From contig NZ_BBJT01000003.1 in assembly GCF_000739915.1 (NCBI RefSeq), forward strand, positions 868,001-932,000: a DNA stretch of 64,000 bases. Reading direction: 5' to 3'. This DNA comes from Paenibacillus chitinolyticus NBRC 15660 (lineage in GTDB: Bacteria; Bacillota; Bacilli; Paenibacillales; NBRC-103111). The stretch's first letter is position 1, and every line of letters begins with the position of its first letter. Positions 17,065 through 25,941 of this stretch are shown piece after piece. The position numbers were made by a program, and so were the translations under genes. Under the pieces are notes generated by a model. That model saw nothing but the letters and a program-made list of their open reading frames with translations, had not been told where the DNA came from and did not search any database.

Positions 17065-18415
17065 TTGTTTTCTCCTCCATCGCCCAGACGTGGCAATCGA
17101 GCCGTCCGTCGGTCAACTGAACTCGGACCATGTCGCCGATCTGAACCTGCTCGATTGAATTTAATACGCGTTTTTCTTTCTCGTCGTAAACAAGGCTGTA
17201 TCCGCGCTGCATCACTTTAAGCGGGCTGAGCGCATCCAGGTGGCGCAGCGTGGATACGAGCTGCTGCCTGCGTCCCCTGGCGACGCCCTGCATCGCCAGC
17301 GTCAGCGCCCGCTCCGCGCCTTCGACGCGTTTGCGGGCGTAGCGTACCTGCTCCTGCGGGTTGAAGCCCGACAGGGTGCGTTCCAGACGCATGCGGCGGT
17401 CGCCGGCCCGGCCGACAAGCTGACGCATGCGGAAAGAAAGCTGCTCGCCCAGCCGGTCCAGCCGCTGGGCCGGATGCTGCAGAAGCTGCCGGTGCGGATT
17501 CGTCAGGTAAGGCGAGCGGCGGAGCCGCTCCAGCCGGTCCTGACGGCGCTGCAGCTGCTGCAGCAGGCCGCGGTGCAGGCGCTGGCCGAGATGAGCCATC
17601 TGCTGCTTCAGCTCCAGATGGTGAGGCACCGCCAGCTCCGCCGCGGCCGTAGGCGTCGCCGCCCTGAGATCGGCGACGAAGTCCGCGATGGTGAAGTCGG
17701 TCTCGTGGCCGACGGCCGAGATGATGGGGATCGCGGAGGCGAAGATGCTGCGGGCAACGATTTCTTCGTTGAACGCCCACAGCTCCTCCAGCGATCCCCC
17801 TCCGCGGCCGACGATCAGCACGTCGACTTCACCGAGGTTGTTCATCGTCTCGATCGCGCGGACGATGGACGGGGCTGCCTGAGCGCCCTGCACCAGCACC
17901 GGATGCAGCAGAATCGGCACATTCGGGAACCGCCGCTGCAGGGTGATGATGATGTCCCGGACGGCGGCTCCAGTCGGCGAAGTAATCACGCCGACGGCTT
18001 TCGGCATCCGGGGAATCGGCTTCTTCCGCTCGGTGCGGAACAAGCCCTCGCTATCGAGCTTCTGTTTGAGCTGCTCGAACGCGAGGTACAAGCCGCCGAT
18101 TCCGTCGGGCTGCATCTGCGTCACGTAGAACTGGTACTGCCCGTCCCGTTCGTAGACGGAAACGTTCCCCCGGGCGATCACCATCGTACCTTCCTTCGGA
18201 CGGAACGGAAGCCGCTGGTTGTACGACGCGAACATAATGCTTTTGAGGCGGCTGTCTTTATCTTTCAGTGTAAAATACATATGACCGCTGGAATGATGCG
18301 TAAAGTTGGAAATCTCCCCGCGCACCCAAACGTCCTGGAGACGGTTGTCGCCTTCCAGCTTCATTTTGATATAGCGGTTGAGATCCTTAATGGATAATAC
18401 GGCGCGCTCGCTCAT
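17048..18415 (-). CDS. xseA: Exodeoxyribonuclease VII large subunit
   Basis: 455 residues. N-terminal OB fold (VWVRGEISNFTHHSSGHMYFTLKD), catalytic domain with VGVITSPTGAAVRDI and IVGRGGGSLEELWAFN, and an Arg/Gln-rich coiled C-terminus. Degrades single-stranded DNA from either end to short oligonucleotides. Starts 3 bp after folD and overlaps xseB. The Arg-rich coil makes the opposite strand appear open, but that frame has no independent support. Confidence 0.95.
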   Translation of the reverse strand: MSERAVLSIKDLNRYIKMKLEGDNRLQDVWVRGEISNFTHHSSGHMYFTLKDKDSRLKSIMFASYNQRLPFRPKEGTMVIARGNVSVYERDGQYQFYVTQMQPDGIGGLYLAFEQLKQKLDSEGLFRTERKKPIPRMPKAVGVITSPTGAAVRDIIITLQRRFPNVPILLHPVLVQGAQAAPSIVRAIETMNNLGEVDVLIVGRGGGSLEELWAFNEEIVARSIFASAIPIISAVGHETDFTIADFVADLRAATPTAAAELAVPHHLELKQQMAHLGQRLHRGLLQQLQRRQDRLERLRRSPYLTNPHRQLLQHPAQRLDRLGEQLSFRMRQLVGRAGDRRMRLERTLSGFNPQEQVRYARKRVEGAERALTLAMQGVARGRRQQLVSTLRHLDALSPLKVMQRGYSLVYDEKEKRVLNSIEQVQIGDMVRVQLTDGRLDCHVWAMEEKTNGERK

Positions 18416-18418
18416 GCG

Positions 18419-19291
18419 TTACACGCCCGCTTCTGTACCCGTATTGGACGCGCGGCGGGCCGAGCTCAGCGTATTCTTGAGCAGCATCGTAATGGTCATC
18501 GGACCTACACATCCCGGAACCGGTGTGATGTAACCCGCGATTTCTTTAACGGCATCGAAATCGACATCCCCGCAAAGCTTGCCTTCGGCGTTCCGGTTCA
18601 TCCCGACGTCAATCACGACCGCACCCGGTTTCACGTGCCGGTCCTCGATCACGCCGGCTTTGCCTACCGCGGCAACCAGAATGTCCGCCTGGCGTGTAAT
18701 ATCCTGAAGATTCGGCGTGCGGGAGTGGCAGATCGTAACCGTCGCATGCTCGCGGAGCAGCAGCATCGCCATCGGTTTGCCGACGATGTTGCTTCTTCCG
18801 ACGACGACGGCGTGTTTGCCTGCCGGGGATACTCCGATTTTTTTCAAAACTTCCATGACGCCGGCCGGCGTACAAGGAAGCATGCCTTCTTTGCCGATCA
18901 TCAGATTGCCCACGTTAACCGGGTGGAAACAATCCACGTCTTTCTCCGGAGTTATCTCGTCCACAACCTGCTCCTCGTTGATGTGGCCGGGAAGCGGAGA
19001 CTGTACAAGAATACCGTGGAACTCCGGATTCCGGTTATACTCATGGATCAGCTTGACAAGCTCTTCCTGGATAGTGTCTGCCGGAAGACGGTGCACATGA
19101 GACTGGATGCCGACCTGGGCGCAAGCTTTTTCCTTGTTATTGACATAGACATGGGAAGCCTGGTCATCACCTACGATAATCACCACGAGTCCGGGGGTCG
19201 TGCCCCGGGCGGAAAGTTCCTCGACTTCCTGTTTGATTTCTTCCCGGATGGAACGGACGATTTCTTTGCCGTTAATCACTTCTGCTGCCAT
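18419..19291 (-). CDS. folD: Methylenetetrahydrofolate dehydrogenase/cyclohydrolase
   Basis: 290 residues. YVNNKEKAC with catalytic Lys, GILVQSPLPGHI, PCTPAGVMEVL and VVVGRSNIVGKPM for NADP. Interconverts 5,10-methylene- and 10-formyl-THF in one-carbon metabolism. Stands in the nusB-folD-xseAB order. Confidence 0.96.
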   Translation of the reverse strand: MAAEVINGKEIVRSIREEIKQEVEELSARGTTPGLVVIIVGDDQASHVYVNNKEKACAQVGIQSHVHRLPADTIQEELVKLIHEYNRNPEFHGILVQSPLPGHINEEQVVDEITPEKDVDCFHPVNVGNLMIGKEGMLPCTPAGVMEVLKKIGVSPAGKHAVVVGRSNIVGKPMAMLLLREHATVTICHSRTPNLQDITRQADILVAAVGKAGVIEDRHVKPGAVVIDVGMNRNAEGKLCGDVDFDAVKEIAGYITPVPGCVGPMTITMLLKNTLSSARRASNTGTEAGV

Positions 19292-19439
19292 GACGGTTCT
19301 CCTCCCTAGTTATCCGTTAATGGTTTTCTTTGTTTACCTGTCGTGCGTGTTGTTTCCTTATTGTATCCCGCAATAAGCAGATAGCGCAAAGCTGTCCGGA
19401 CGACTTCTCATAAGTCCCGACAACCATGCGCCCGTTTCA

Positions 19440-19901
19440 CTACTCTTTGCCGCTGCGGATATGTTCCCTCAGCGTATCTACGTCTTTAATCATTTTGCCG
19501 AGTACGCCGTTTACGAATTTACCGGAATCGTCCGTACCGAAATGCTTCGCCAGATCAATGGCCTCGTTAACGACAACCTTTGGCGGAACATCTTCCTGAA
19601 ACAGCATTTCGAATGCGGCCAAGCGCAGCACTTCACGGTCTACGCGGGACAGCCTGTCCATTTTCCAGCCTTTCAGATAACCGGCCAGAAGCTGGTCGAT
19701 CCGGTCCCGGTTGTTTAACGTGCCGTCCACGAGTTCACGGATATACTCTGGCATGATTTTTTCCTTATGATCCACCTGGGCTTCGTTATCGTTCTCCGCT
19801 TCATGTACGGCAACGTTCACCGCTTCCGCCGCCGAGACCCCGTTCATATCGATCTGATACAAGCTCTGCAAAGCTATTTCTCTGGCTACTCTACGCCTCA
19901 T
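19440..19901 (-). CDS. nusB: Transcription antitermination factor NusB
   Basis: 153 residues. RRRVAREIALQSLYQID at the N-terminus and the characteristic end VVNEAIDLAKHFGTDDSGKFVNGVLG. Binds boxA RNA with S10 to prevent premature termination in rRNA operons. A loop at about 35-50 (ENDNEAQVDHKEK) is acidic. Confidence 0.94.
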   Translation of the reverse strand: MRRRVAREIALQSLYQIDMNGVSAAEAVNVAVHEAENDNEAQVDHKEKIMPEYIRELVDGTLNNRDRIDQLLAGYLKGWKMDRLSRVDREVLRLAAFEMLFQEDVPPKVVVNEAIDLAKHFGTDDSGKFVNGVLGKMIKDVDTLREHIRSGKE

Positions 19902-20005
19902 TGTATGCCTCCCACATCTTAAACCGCTAGTTCGTTCGTCTACGTCTAGTATACGTCATTTTAAATCCAACCCAAACAAAAAAATCCAAGGATGAACCCA
20001 GGATT

Positions 20006-20236
20006 TCAGCGAAACATTCTCCATTTTTGCGTAAGAAATTGCCAAAGGTTCTGGAACGGGAGCAAAAGATCTTCTCCCCGATCTACTTTTTTGCCGATAT
20101 AATACCCCAGGAACACGATAAATGCAAAGATCAGCATATTCCAGAAGCCGAAAAACAGATAGACCAGGCCCAGAACAAGTCCGGCTCCTCCGCCGGTTAT
20201 CGTTCCGGGGTGTTCCTGCCACAATTTTCTCCACAT
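20006..20236 (-). CDS. DUF2273 small membrane protein
   Basis: 76 residues from ATG 20236 (GAGGTGG 8 nt upstream). Two hydrophobic helices (about 13-30 and 33-50), the second with LGYYIGKKVDRGEDL. Found next to Asp23/AmaP genes in many Firmicutes, probably part of that membrane-associated complex. Confidence 0.8.
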   Translation of the reverse strand: MWRKLWQEHPGTITGGGAGLVLGLVYLFFGFWNMLIFAFIVFLGYYIGKKVDRGEDLLLPFQNLWQFLTQKWRMFR

Positions 20237-20250
20237 GAGAGGACCCACCT

Positions 20251-20817
20251 CTATTCTACCCGGCTTTTAAACGTTGGGGTATTCTGCACGATATTCGCCA
20301 CATAGACGGATACGCCGGAGACCGGGATTCCCGTAATCTCTTCCACGTGATTCTTGATCGCGGATTGTATTTCCTCCGTAAGTTCCGGAATGGAGGATTC
20401 CCCGTCCACTACGGTACGGATGCCGATCTCAAGTCCGGCTTCGCTCACCTTCACACGGGCACGCAGATCGCGAACTCCGCGGCTTCTTCCGGCCGCTTTC
20501 AACGCCAGATTCTCCACCGTTTCCACCGAAATCCGGATGTCCCCGTACTCACTGCGCTGGTCGATAGACGGCGCTTGCGTGCGGCTTCTGCGTACGGATA
20601 TGTAAAAAAAGCGGATGCTGATCAGAAAAATGACGATTCCGGCACCGATCACCCATGCCTTGGATACGGTAAAACCGCTGTCAAATACATCCTGGAGAAA
20701 ATAATCGGTCGATCTCATCGGAATGAGCTGAAAAGCTGTGAGTACGGCGATGGCGGATAGGAACATGATCGCGAGGCTGAATAGAAATAACAGGAGTCTG
20801 TCCAATAGTTTGACCAC
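20251..20817 (-). CDS. amaP: AmaP-like alkaline-shock membrane protein (Asp23 anchor family)
   Basis: 188 residues. Two membrane helices at the N-terminus (about 5-28 and 50-70) followed by an Asp23/Gls24-like domain with VRDLRARVKVSEAGLEIGIRTVVDG. In staphylococci AmaP anchors Asp23 to the membrane. GTG start with AAGGAG 9 nt upstream. Confidence 0.8.
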   Translation of the reverse strand: MVKLLDRLLLFLFSLAIMFLSAIAVLTAFQLIPMRSTDYFLQDVFDSGFTVSKAWVIGAGIVIFLISIRFFYISVRRSRTQAPSIDQRSEYGDIRISVETVENLALKAAGRSRGVRDLRARVKVSEAGLEIGIRTVVDGESSIPELTEEIQSAIKNHVEEITGIPVSGVSVYVANIVQNTPTFKSRVE

Positions 20818-20896
20818 AGCAAATGGCTCCTTCCGAAATAAGTGAGGAACCCCCGTCCTTAGCGGTTGGGGGTCAATGTGTAGCCGCTGCTATTTA

Positions 20897-21307
20897 TTAT
20901 TTTACGCGCAGTGCGGCTGAATCTTCTTCAACCGGCTTCTCGGCCGTCTTGAATTGGACGTCGTGAATGTGAACGTTTACTTCCACGACACTCAGCCCTG
21001 TCATCGATTCGATTGCCAATTTCACGTTCTGCTGGATCTTGCCGGCCACTTCGGGAATCCGGTGTCCGAATTCCATCACGATAGACACATCGATCGCCGC
21101 CTCGCGCTGACCGACGTTCACCTTGATGCCTTTGGCAAAGTTTTTGCGTCCGAGAAGCTCGGTAATGCCGTTGACAAAACCTCCGCTCATGCCGGCCACG
21201 CCTTCAACCTCGACGGTAGCAAGTCCCGCAATCACTTCTATAACTTCCGGAGCGATCTGAATGGTGCCCATATCTGTCTTTTCATAATCCGCTGCAATTA
21301 TCGTCAT
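20897..21307 (-). CDS. Asp23/Gls24 family envelope stress protein (YqhY-like)
   Basis: 136 residues. Typical GTIQIAPEVIEVIAGLATVEVEGVAGMSG and IDVSIVMEFGHRIPEVAGKIQ. Start at ATG 21307 with AGGAGGT 9 nt upstream. In Bacillus subtilis YqhY lies in the accB-accC operon and affects acetyl-CoA carboxylase activity; the same neighbours are present here. Confidence 0.88.
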   Translation of the reverse strand: MTIIAADYEKTDMGTIQIAPEVIEVIAGLATVEVEGVAGMSGGFVNGITELLGRKNFAKGIKVNVGQREAAIDVSIVMEFGHRIPEVAGKIQQNVKLAIESMTGLSVVEVNVHIHDVQFKTAEKPVEEDSAALRVK

Positions 21308-21392
21308 CCTATGCACACCTCCTGCACGTTTGGGATAAGCCCACTAATTTAATACTATACCATTCCGGAATTTTTATGACAATGAATCCCGC

Positions 21393-22751
21393 TTAGGATT
21401 CCGGGTCGTTCACGTCGTGCTCTTCCAGGAATTTAATATCGAAATCTCCGCTCAGGAATTTGCGATGATTCAAAAGCTTCAAATGAAAAGGAATCGTCGT
21501 ATGGACGCCATCGACTTCGAACTCAGCCAAAGCACGCTTCATCCGGTTCACGGCTTCCTCGCGGGTCGCTCCCCATACGATCAGCTTGGCGATCATGGAA
21601 TCGTAATGCGGAGGAATCACATAACCCGGGTAAGCCGCGCTGTCCACGCGGACGCCTATACCGCCCGGAGGCAGGTAGAAGTTAATGCGTCCCGGCGACG
21701 GCATAAAGTTGCGCTCGGGATCTTCCGCGTTAATCCGGCATTCGATCGACCAGCCGTTGATCTGAATATCTTCCTGCGTAAACGGAAGAGGGTTGCCTTC
21801 GGCGACGCGGATCATTTCCTTGATCAGGTCGACGCCCGTTACGAATTCAGTGACCGGATGCTCGACCTGGATACGGGTATTCATTTCCATGAAATAGAAG
21901 TTCCCGTCCGGTCCCAGCAAAAATTCGAGCGTGCCCGCGCCGGAATAGTTGACGGCCTTCGCTGCGCGAACGGCCGCTTCCCCCATCGCCTGACGGATTT
22001 CCGGCGTCAAGGTCGGGCAAGGCGCTTCTTCGACGAGCTTCTGGCGGCGGCGCTGCACCGAGCAGTCGCGTTCGCCCAGATGGACCGCGTTGCCGTGCTT
22101 GTCCGCAATGATCTGAATTTCGACGTGTTTCATGCCCGTAAGGTACTTCTCCAGGTAAACGCCGGAGTTGCCGAAGTTCAGCTGAGCCTCCTGCTGGGCC
22201 GTCATAATATGCTGGATCAGCATATCCTCGCTCTCGGCGATCCGGATGCCTTTGCCTCCGCCGCCGGCCGTCGCTTTGATAATCAGCGGGTAGCCGATGT
22301 CACGGCCTAGGGAAATGGCGTCGTCGAGGTCCTCGATCAGTCCGTCGGAGCCGGGAATAACGGGAACGCCCGCGTCCTTCATCGTCTGCTTCGCGACTGC
22401 CTTGTCCCCCATTTTGGTAATGGCTTCCGGGGAAGGGCCGATAAACGTGATGTTACAGCTTTCGCAGATTTCCGCGAAATCCGCATTCTCCGCCAGAAAC
22501 CCGTAACCCGGGTGAATGGCGTCCGTATCCGTAAGCGTGGCCACGCTCATGATATTTGTAAAATTCAAATAGCTGTCTTTGGAAGGCGTAGGTCCGATGC
22601 AGTACGCTTCATCGGCAAGACGGACGTGAAGAGCGTCCCGGTCCGCTTCCGAATAAACGGCAATCGTCTGAATGCCAAGTTCACGGCAGGCGCGAATAAT
22701 CCGCACGGCAATTTCACCGCGGTTTGCAATTAAGACTTTCTGAAAACCCAT
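21393..22751 (-). CDS. accC: Biotin carboxylase subunit of acetyl-CoA carboxylase
   Basis: 452 residues. ATP-grasp enzyme: [18 protein letters not shown], glycine loop [22 protein letters not shown] and [14 protein letters not shown]. Carboxylates biotin on AccB. Start ATG 22751 with GGAGGG 6 nt upstream. Follows accB by 18 bp. Confidence 0.96.
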   Translation of the reverse strand: MGFQKVLIANRGEIAVRIIRACRELGIQTIAVYSEADRDALHVRLADEAYCIGPTPSKDSYLNFTNIMSVATLTDTDAIHPGYGFLAENADFAEICESCNITFIGPSPEAITKMGDKAVAKQTMKDAGVPVIPGSDGLIEDLDDAISLGRDIGYPLIIKATAGGGGKGIRIAESEDMLIQHIMTAQQEAQLNFGNSGVYLEKYLTGMKHVEIQIIADKHGNAVHLGERDCSVQRRRQKLVEEAPCPTLTPEIRQAMGEAAVRAAKAVNYSGAGTLEFLLGPDGNFYFMEMNTRIQVEHPVTEFVTGVDLIKEMIRVAEGNPLPFTQEDIQINGWSIECRINAEDPERNFMPSPGRINFYLPPGGIGVRVDSAAYPGYVIPPHYDSMIAKLIVWGATREEAVNRMKRALAEFEVDGVHTTIPFHLKLLNHRKFLSGDFDIKFLEEHDVNDPES

Positions 22752-22769
22752 TTTGTTCCCTCCGTTCAA

Positions 22770-23264
22770 TTACTCCGGCTTCACCAAGAACAGAGGCTGG
22801 CCGTACTCGACAAGTTGGCCGTTCTCGACCAGGATTTCAACGATTTCGCCTTTCACTTCCGCTTCGATCTCATTCATCAGCTTCATGGCTTCCACAATGC
22901 AGACGACCGATTTCTCGCTCACGTTCGAACCTTTCGAAACAAACGGGTCAGATCCCGGAGAGGAAGCCTGGTAGAATGTACCTACCATAGGCGATACGAT
23001 TTTATGTAAGGTAGAATCCGATTCCTTCTGTTGATCCGCTTTCGGAGCTTCTGCTGCCACTTGTGCGGGAGCGCTTCCGGGTACCGCTTGAGCAATGGCA
23101 GGCACGTACGCTTGCTGCACGGGAGCCGCCGTAACGACTACGGACTCGGTTTTGTTAGGTTTGCGTATCGTCAGACGCGAACCTTCGTTTTCAATTTCGA
23201 GTTCCTGCAGGGACGTCTGGTCCATTAGTTTCATTAATTCTTTAATTTCGCTCAGCTTGAACAT
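22770..23264 (-). CDS. accB: Biotin carboxyl carrier protein
   Basis: 164 residues. N-terminal [18 protein letters not shown], an Ala/Pro-rich linker (about 45-85) and a C-terminal biotinyl domain with the biotinylated Lys in [15 protein letters not shown]. Start ATG 23264 with AAGGAG 8 nt upstream. Directly precedes accC. Confidence 0.96.
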   Translation of the reverse strand: MFKLSEIKELMKLMDQTSLQELEIENEGSRLTIRKPNKTESVVVTAAPVQQAYVPAIAQAVPGSAPAQVAAEAPKADQQKESDSTLHKIVSPMVGTFYQASSPGSDPFVSKGSNVSEKSVVCIVEAMKLMNEIEAEVKGEIVEILVENGQLVEYGQPLFLVKPE

Positions 23265-23337
23265 CCATGTCACTCCTTCAAAAATGGTGAACCGATGCCG
23301 TAATACGACGTATGTATTATATCACAACCGTAAGAAA

Positions 23338-23371
23338 TGGAAAGAGTCCAGTTTGTCCGGACTCTTTCCAC
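23338..23371 (-). terminator. Terminator of the spoIIIA operon
   Basis: GGAAAGAGTCC stem with 9-nt loop and perfect complement, then ATTTCTT on the minus strand, between spoIIIAH and accB. T-run is weak. Confidence 0.6.
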
Positions 23372-23422
23372 TCTTGATTAATATGCGGTTTATGCGGCCG
23401 GACGGGCTTTTCTTAAGGCCGC

Positions 23423-24232
23423 TTATTTCACGTACTGGACCGAAATTTCGGGTCCGACCTTCAATTCTTTCATCACCGTTTCCACGATGGAAACCGCCTG
23501 GCTTTTCTCCAGTTTATCCGATTGTACGGTCACTTTCCACTTGCTCCCGTCCTGGGTCAGCACCGCATTCGGATAGTCTTTGGAGAGAACGTCCTCCACA
23601 TTCGTCACGCGGGTGTTCGTGTCTTCGATCTGCTGAAGCTCCTGCTGTGCTTTGCTCACCGCATCGGAGGATTGATTTTTATCGGTGATGAGCGTCAGCA
23701 GCTCTTCGGTCTTCTTGGAGAGGGCGTCCTGGCGGTCGAGCTGAAGCTTCGTCAGGTAGTCACGGCCGGATTTGCTGCTGGCCTGCGTCTGCTGGCTGAT
23801 TTTGGCTTCTGCCGAAGCCGGAGCGGCCGCCGCATCTTTGCCGTCCTTCGAGGCAGTTGCGCCTGTTTTGGAGTCCTGCGCCTTGGCGTCGCCTGTCTTG
23901 GCCTCCGCTTTCGCATCGGTTTTCGTGTCGGTTTTCGCATCGGTTTTCGCATCGGTTTTCGCATCGGTTTTCGCATCGGTTTTGGCATCCGCTGTCGTCT
24001 TCGTCCCGTCCGCCTTCGCATCTGCCGCTTTGTCTGCGGAAGCTTTACCCGCATCGGCGACGGCCTGCTCCGGAGACACCTGGCTGAGATCGATCTTGAC
24101 TTCGTCCGCTTTAGGAGCCGTGGAAGCGACATCCACCTTGCTGACATCCTCGGTAAACAGGTAATAAGCGGACAGTACGACCATCAGGCTCAGCATGGAA
24201 ACGAGCCATATTGTTTGTCTTTTGGCATTCAT
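23423..24232 (-). CDS. spoIIIAH: SpoIIIAH channel protein
   Basis: 269 residues. One N-terminal membrane helix (about 8-26), a very long low-complexity linker (about 60-145) rich in Lys-Thr-Asp-Ala repeats, then the YscJ/FliF-like ring-building domain (about 150-269, DYPNAVLTQDGSKWKVTVQSD). In the mother-cell membrane it docks with forespore SpoIIQ to form the feeding channel. The linker makes it longer than the Bacillus subtilis protein of about 218 residues; see the tandem repeat entry. Confidence 0.93.
   Translation of the reverse strand: MNAKRQTIWLVSMLSLMVVLSAYYLFTEDVSKVDVASTAPKADEVKIDLSQVSPEQAVADAGKASADKAADAKADGTKTTADAKTDAKTDAKTDAKTDAKTDTKTDAKAEAKTGDAKAQDSKTGATASKDGKDAAAAPASAEAKISQQTQASSKSGRDYLTKLQLDRQDALSKKTEELLTLITDKNQSSDAVSKAQQELQQIEDTNTRVTNVEDVLSKDYPNAVLTQDGSKWKVTVQSDKLEKSQAVSIVETVMKELKVGPEISVQYVK
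23911..23982 (-). repeat. 12-bp tandem repeat inside spoIIIAH
   Basis: Six consecutive copies of TCGCATCGGTTT (plus strand), the second copy with two changes. In frame it codes for Lys-Thr-Asp-Ala units in the periplasm-facing linker of SpoIIIAH. Confidence 0.92.
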
Positions 24233-24328
24233 GGAATAATTCCTCCTAACGGATTAATAAGTAATGGGATGGCTGTAAAGCTGCTTTACACTTATGCCGG
24301 AATGCGGAGTCCTCCTTGCAAGCCCCCG

Positions 24329-24970
24329 CTATTCGGCTGTTTTCCTCGGAAGAATGGAAATCCGGTGAACCGGAACGTCGATGCCCCGGGCGACGGCTTC
24401 GATCATCATTTTCTTGACGGTCAGATCTTCAGCCCCTTTGGCGACTACAAGCACGCCGCTCACTTTAGGTTTGATCGTCTTGACGACAAGGGGCTGTTGA
24501 TCGCCCGACACCTGATAAAGCACGACTTTGCCTTCCTTCGTAACCTGGGAAATATTCCGGTTGGCGCCATTGGTATCTTTTTCCGTCGTCAGCTGCTGAT
24601 TTTCCTTCGAATCCTTCTCCACGACGATTTCTTCCGTAGATTCGATCGTAATCAGCACTTCCACATCCCCTACGCCGACTACTTTACGGAGAATATCCCG
24701 GAGCCGGGATTCGTAGGCTTCCTCGTACTCCCGGAAAGGCGTCTTGTCCTTGGCCGCTCCGCCCATAAACGTCTCTTTGCCCTGCTGGGTGGAGGGAGAC
24801 GCCCGGCTGTCGCCGGCAGGCTCCACTTCTTTGAAATTGAGAAACGAGCTTAAAATCATCAAGGCGGCACCGACCAGACCGAGCAGTACAATCCAAAGAA
24901 AGGAATTGGAACGTTTGCCGTCCTCGCCTGTCCCGAACCATTTACTCCTCCACTGCTTCCAAGAGCCCAT
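24329..24970 (-). CDS. spoIIIAG: SpoIIIAG channel protein
   Basis: 213 residues. One membrane helix (about 24-44), then a ring-building motif domain with LRKVVGVGDVEVLITIEST and KVSGVLVVAKGAEDLTVK. Known to form a large ring of the SpoIIIA-SpoIIQ channel. Eighth-operon position conserved between AF and AH. Confidence 0.92.
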   Translation of the reverse strand: MGSWKQWRSKWFGTGEDGKRSNSFLWIVLLGLVGAALMILSSFLNFKEVEPAGDSRASPSTQQGKETFMGGAAKDKTPFREYEEAYESRLRDILRKVVGVGDVEVLITIESTEEIVVEKDSKENQQLTTEKDTNGANRNISQVTKEGKVVLYQVSGDQQPLVVKTIKPKVSGVLVVAKGAEDLTVKKMMIEAVARGIDVPVHRISILPRKTAE

Positions 24971-25013
24971 CCGCTCACCTCACCATCGCTCCCTGCCGCT
25001 TCTGCTGGTTTTG

Positions 25014-25799
25014 CTAAAGCTTCGACTGTTCCTTCGTCCATTGCACTGAAATGTGAGACGGGTCAACCTTCCAGCCAAGCTCCGCCGCCTTGGCGAGCTT
25101 CCGCTCCGCTTCCCGCTGCGCCGGGCTCGGCTGTTCCCCGGTCTGGGCGGGAACGGCTCTGCCGCCCGGGCCGCTTGCCCCGCCGATGCGGACATCCACG
25201 GGTGCCACGGGCGCGATGGGCGCGACCGGCGTCATGCCGGATGCTCCGGCTTCACCCGCGAGGGCATCGCCGTAGGCGTCCGGTTCCGCAGCCGGAGATG
25301 CCGCGTCGTCCAGCGTCAGCTCGACGCTTGCTACCGATGCGGCGCCCTGCCCGTCCACCGCCGTCTTCACCCGGATGTCCCGGATGGGATAAGGCGTTTC
25401 CTTCTGCAGCGTCTGCCTCATCTCGGCGGCAAGCTTCTCTTCCAGCAGGCGGACCGCTTGTTCCCGGCTGCCCGCCTGGAGCCGGTCCGCCTGCTCCATG
25501 ACTGTCTGCAGCGATGCCGGCTGGCCGGAAGGACCGGTCCCTGCGGGCGCCTGACGTCCGTCTGCCGCGCCGCCGCCCCCAAGCTGCTGCCCCGACTGAG
25601 CCTCGGCAAGAAGTCTTGCCGGGTCCCAGCTTTTACGGGCCAACTGCAGCACGGGCGAGAGAAGCGTCAGCAGAATGAACAGGCTCATCGCCGTCCGGAC
25701 ATACCGCTGCATCTTGTTCGTCGGGAGCATCAGCTCGATAAACGTGGCGAGCAGAATCAGGGCGACGACCGTCTTAAGCCAACCGCCTAGCCACTCCAC
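25014..25799 (-). CDS. spoIIIAF: SpoIIIAF channel protein
   Basis: 261 residues from GTG 25799 (AAGGAGG 8 nt upstream). Two membrane helices (about 6-24 and 33-52), then a ring-building-type soluble domain. The segments at about 75-100 and 170-235 are Gly/Ala/Pro-rich, lengthening it beyond the roughly 206 residues of Bacillus subtilis SpoIIIAF. Confidence 0.9.
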   Translation of the reverse strand: MEWLGGWLKTVVALILLATFIELMLPTNKMQRYVRTAMSLFILLTLLSPVLQLARKSWDPARLLAEAQSGQQLGGGGAADGRQAPAGTGPSGQPASLQTVMEQADRLQAGSREQAVRLLEEKLAAEMRQTLQKETPYPIRDIRVKTAVDGQGAASVASVELTLDDAASPAAEPDAYGDALAGEAGASGMTPVAPIAPVAPVDVRIGGASGPGGRAVPAQTGEQPSPAQREAERKLAKAAELGWKVDPSHISVQWTKEQSKL

Positions 25800-25941
25800 G
25801 GGGCAAGCCTCCTTCTTAGGCGAGCAAGCCCCCATCCGGCTGTTCCAGGTTGTTTGAGCTTGTTCGCCTATGCTTGTATATATTCGTTCGCATCTCGGGA
25901 TATACCAACTTTTTTGACGGAAGCCTGCGGGTCACCCCAAT

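Noticed and set aside
17240-18397. Long plus-strand frame opposite xseA, and similar ones opposite dxs, accC, metG, splB and spoIIIAA
   Set aside because: All are mirror frames of confidently identified genes, lack ribosome sites and show no recognisable domains.
23911-23982. Tandem repeat considered as CRISPR
   Set aside because: Contiguous 12-bp units without spacers, in frame within spoIIIAH.
23752-24164. Arg-rich and Ser/Ala-rich frames over the spoIIIAH linker
   Set aside because: Produced by the 12-bp tandem repeat being open in several frames; only the SpoIIIAH frame has flanking conserved domains.
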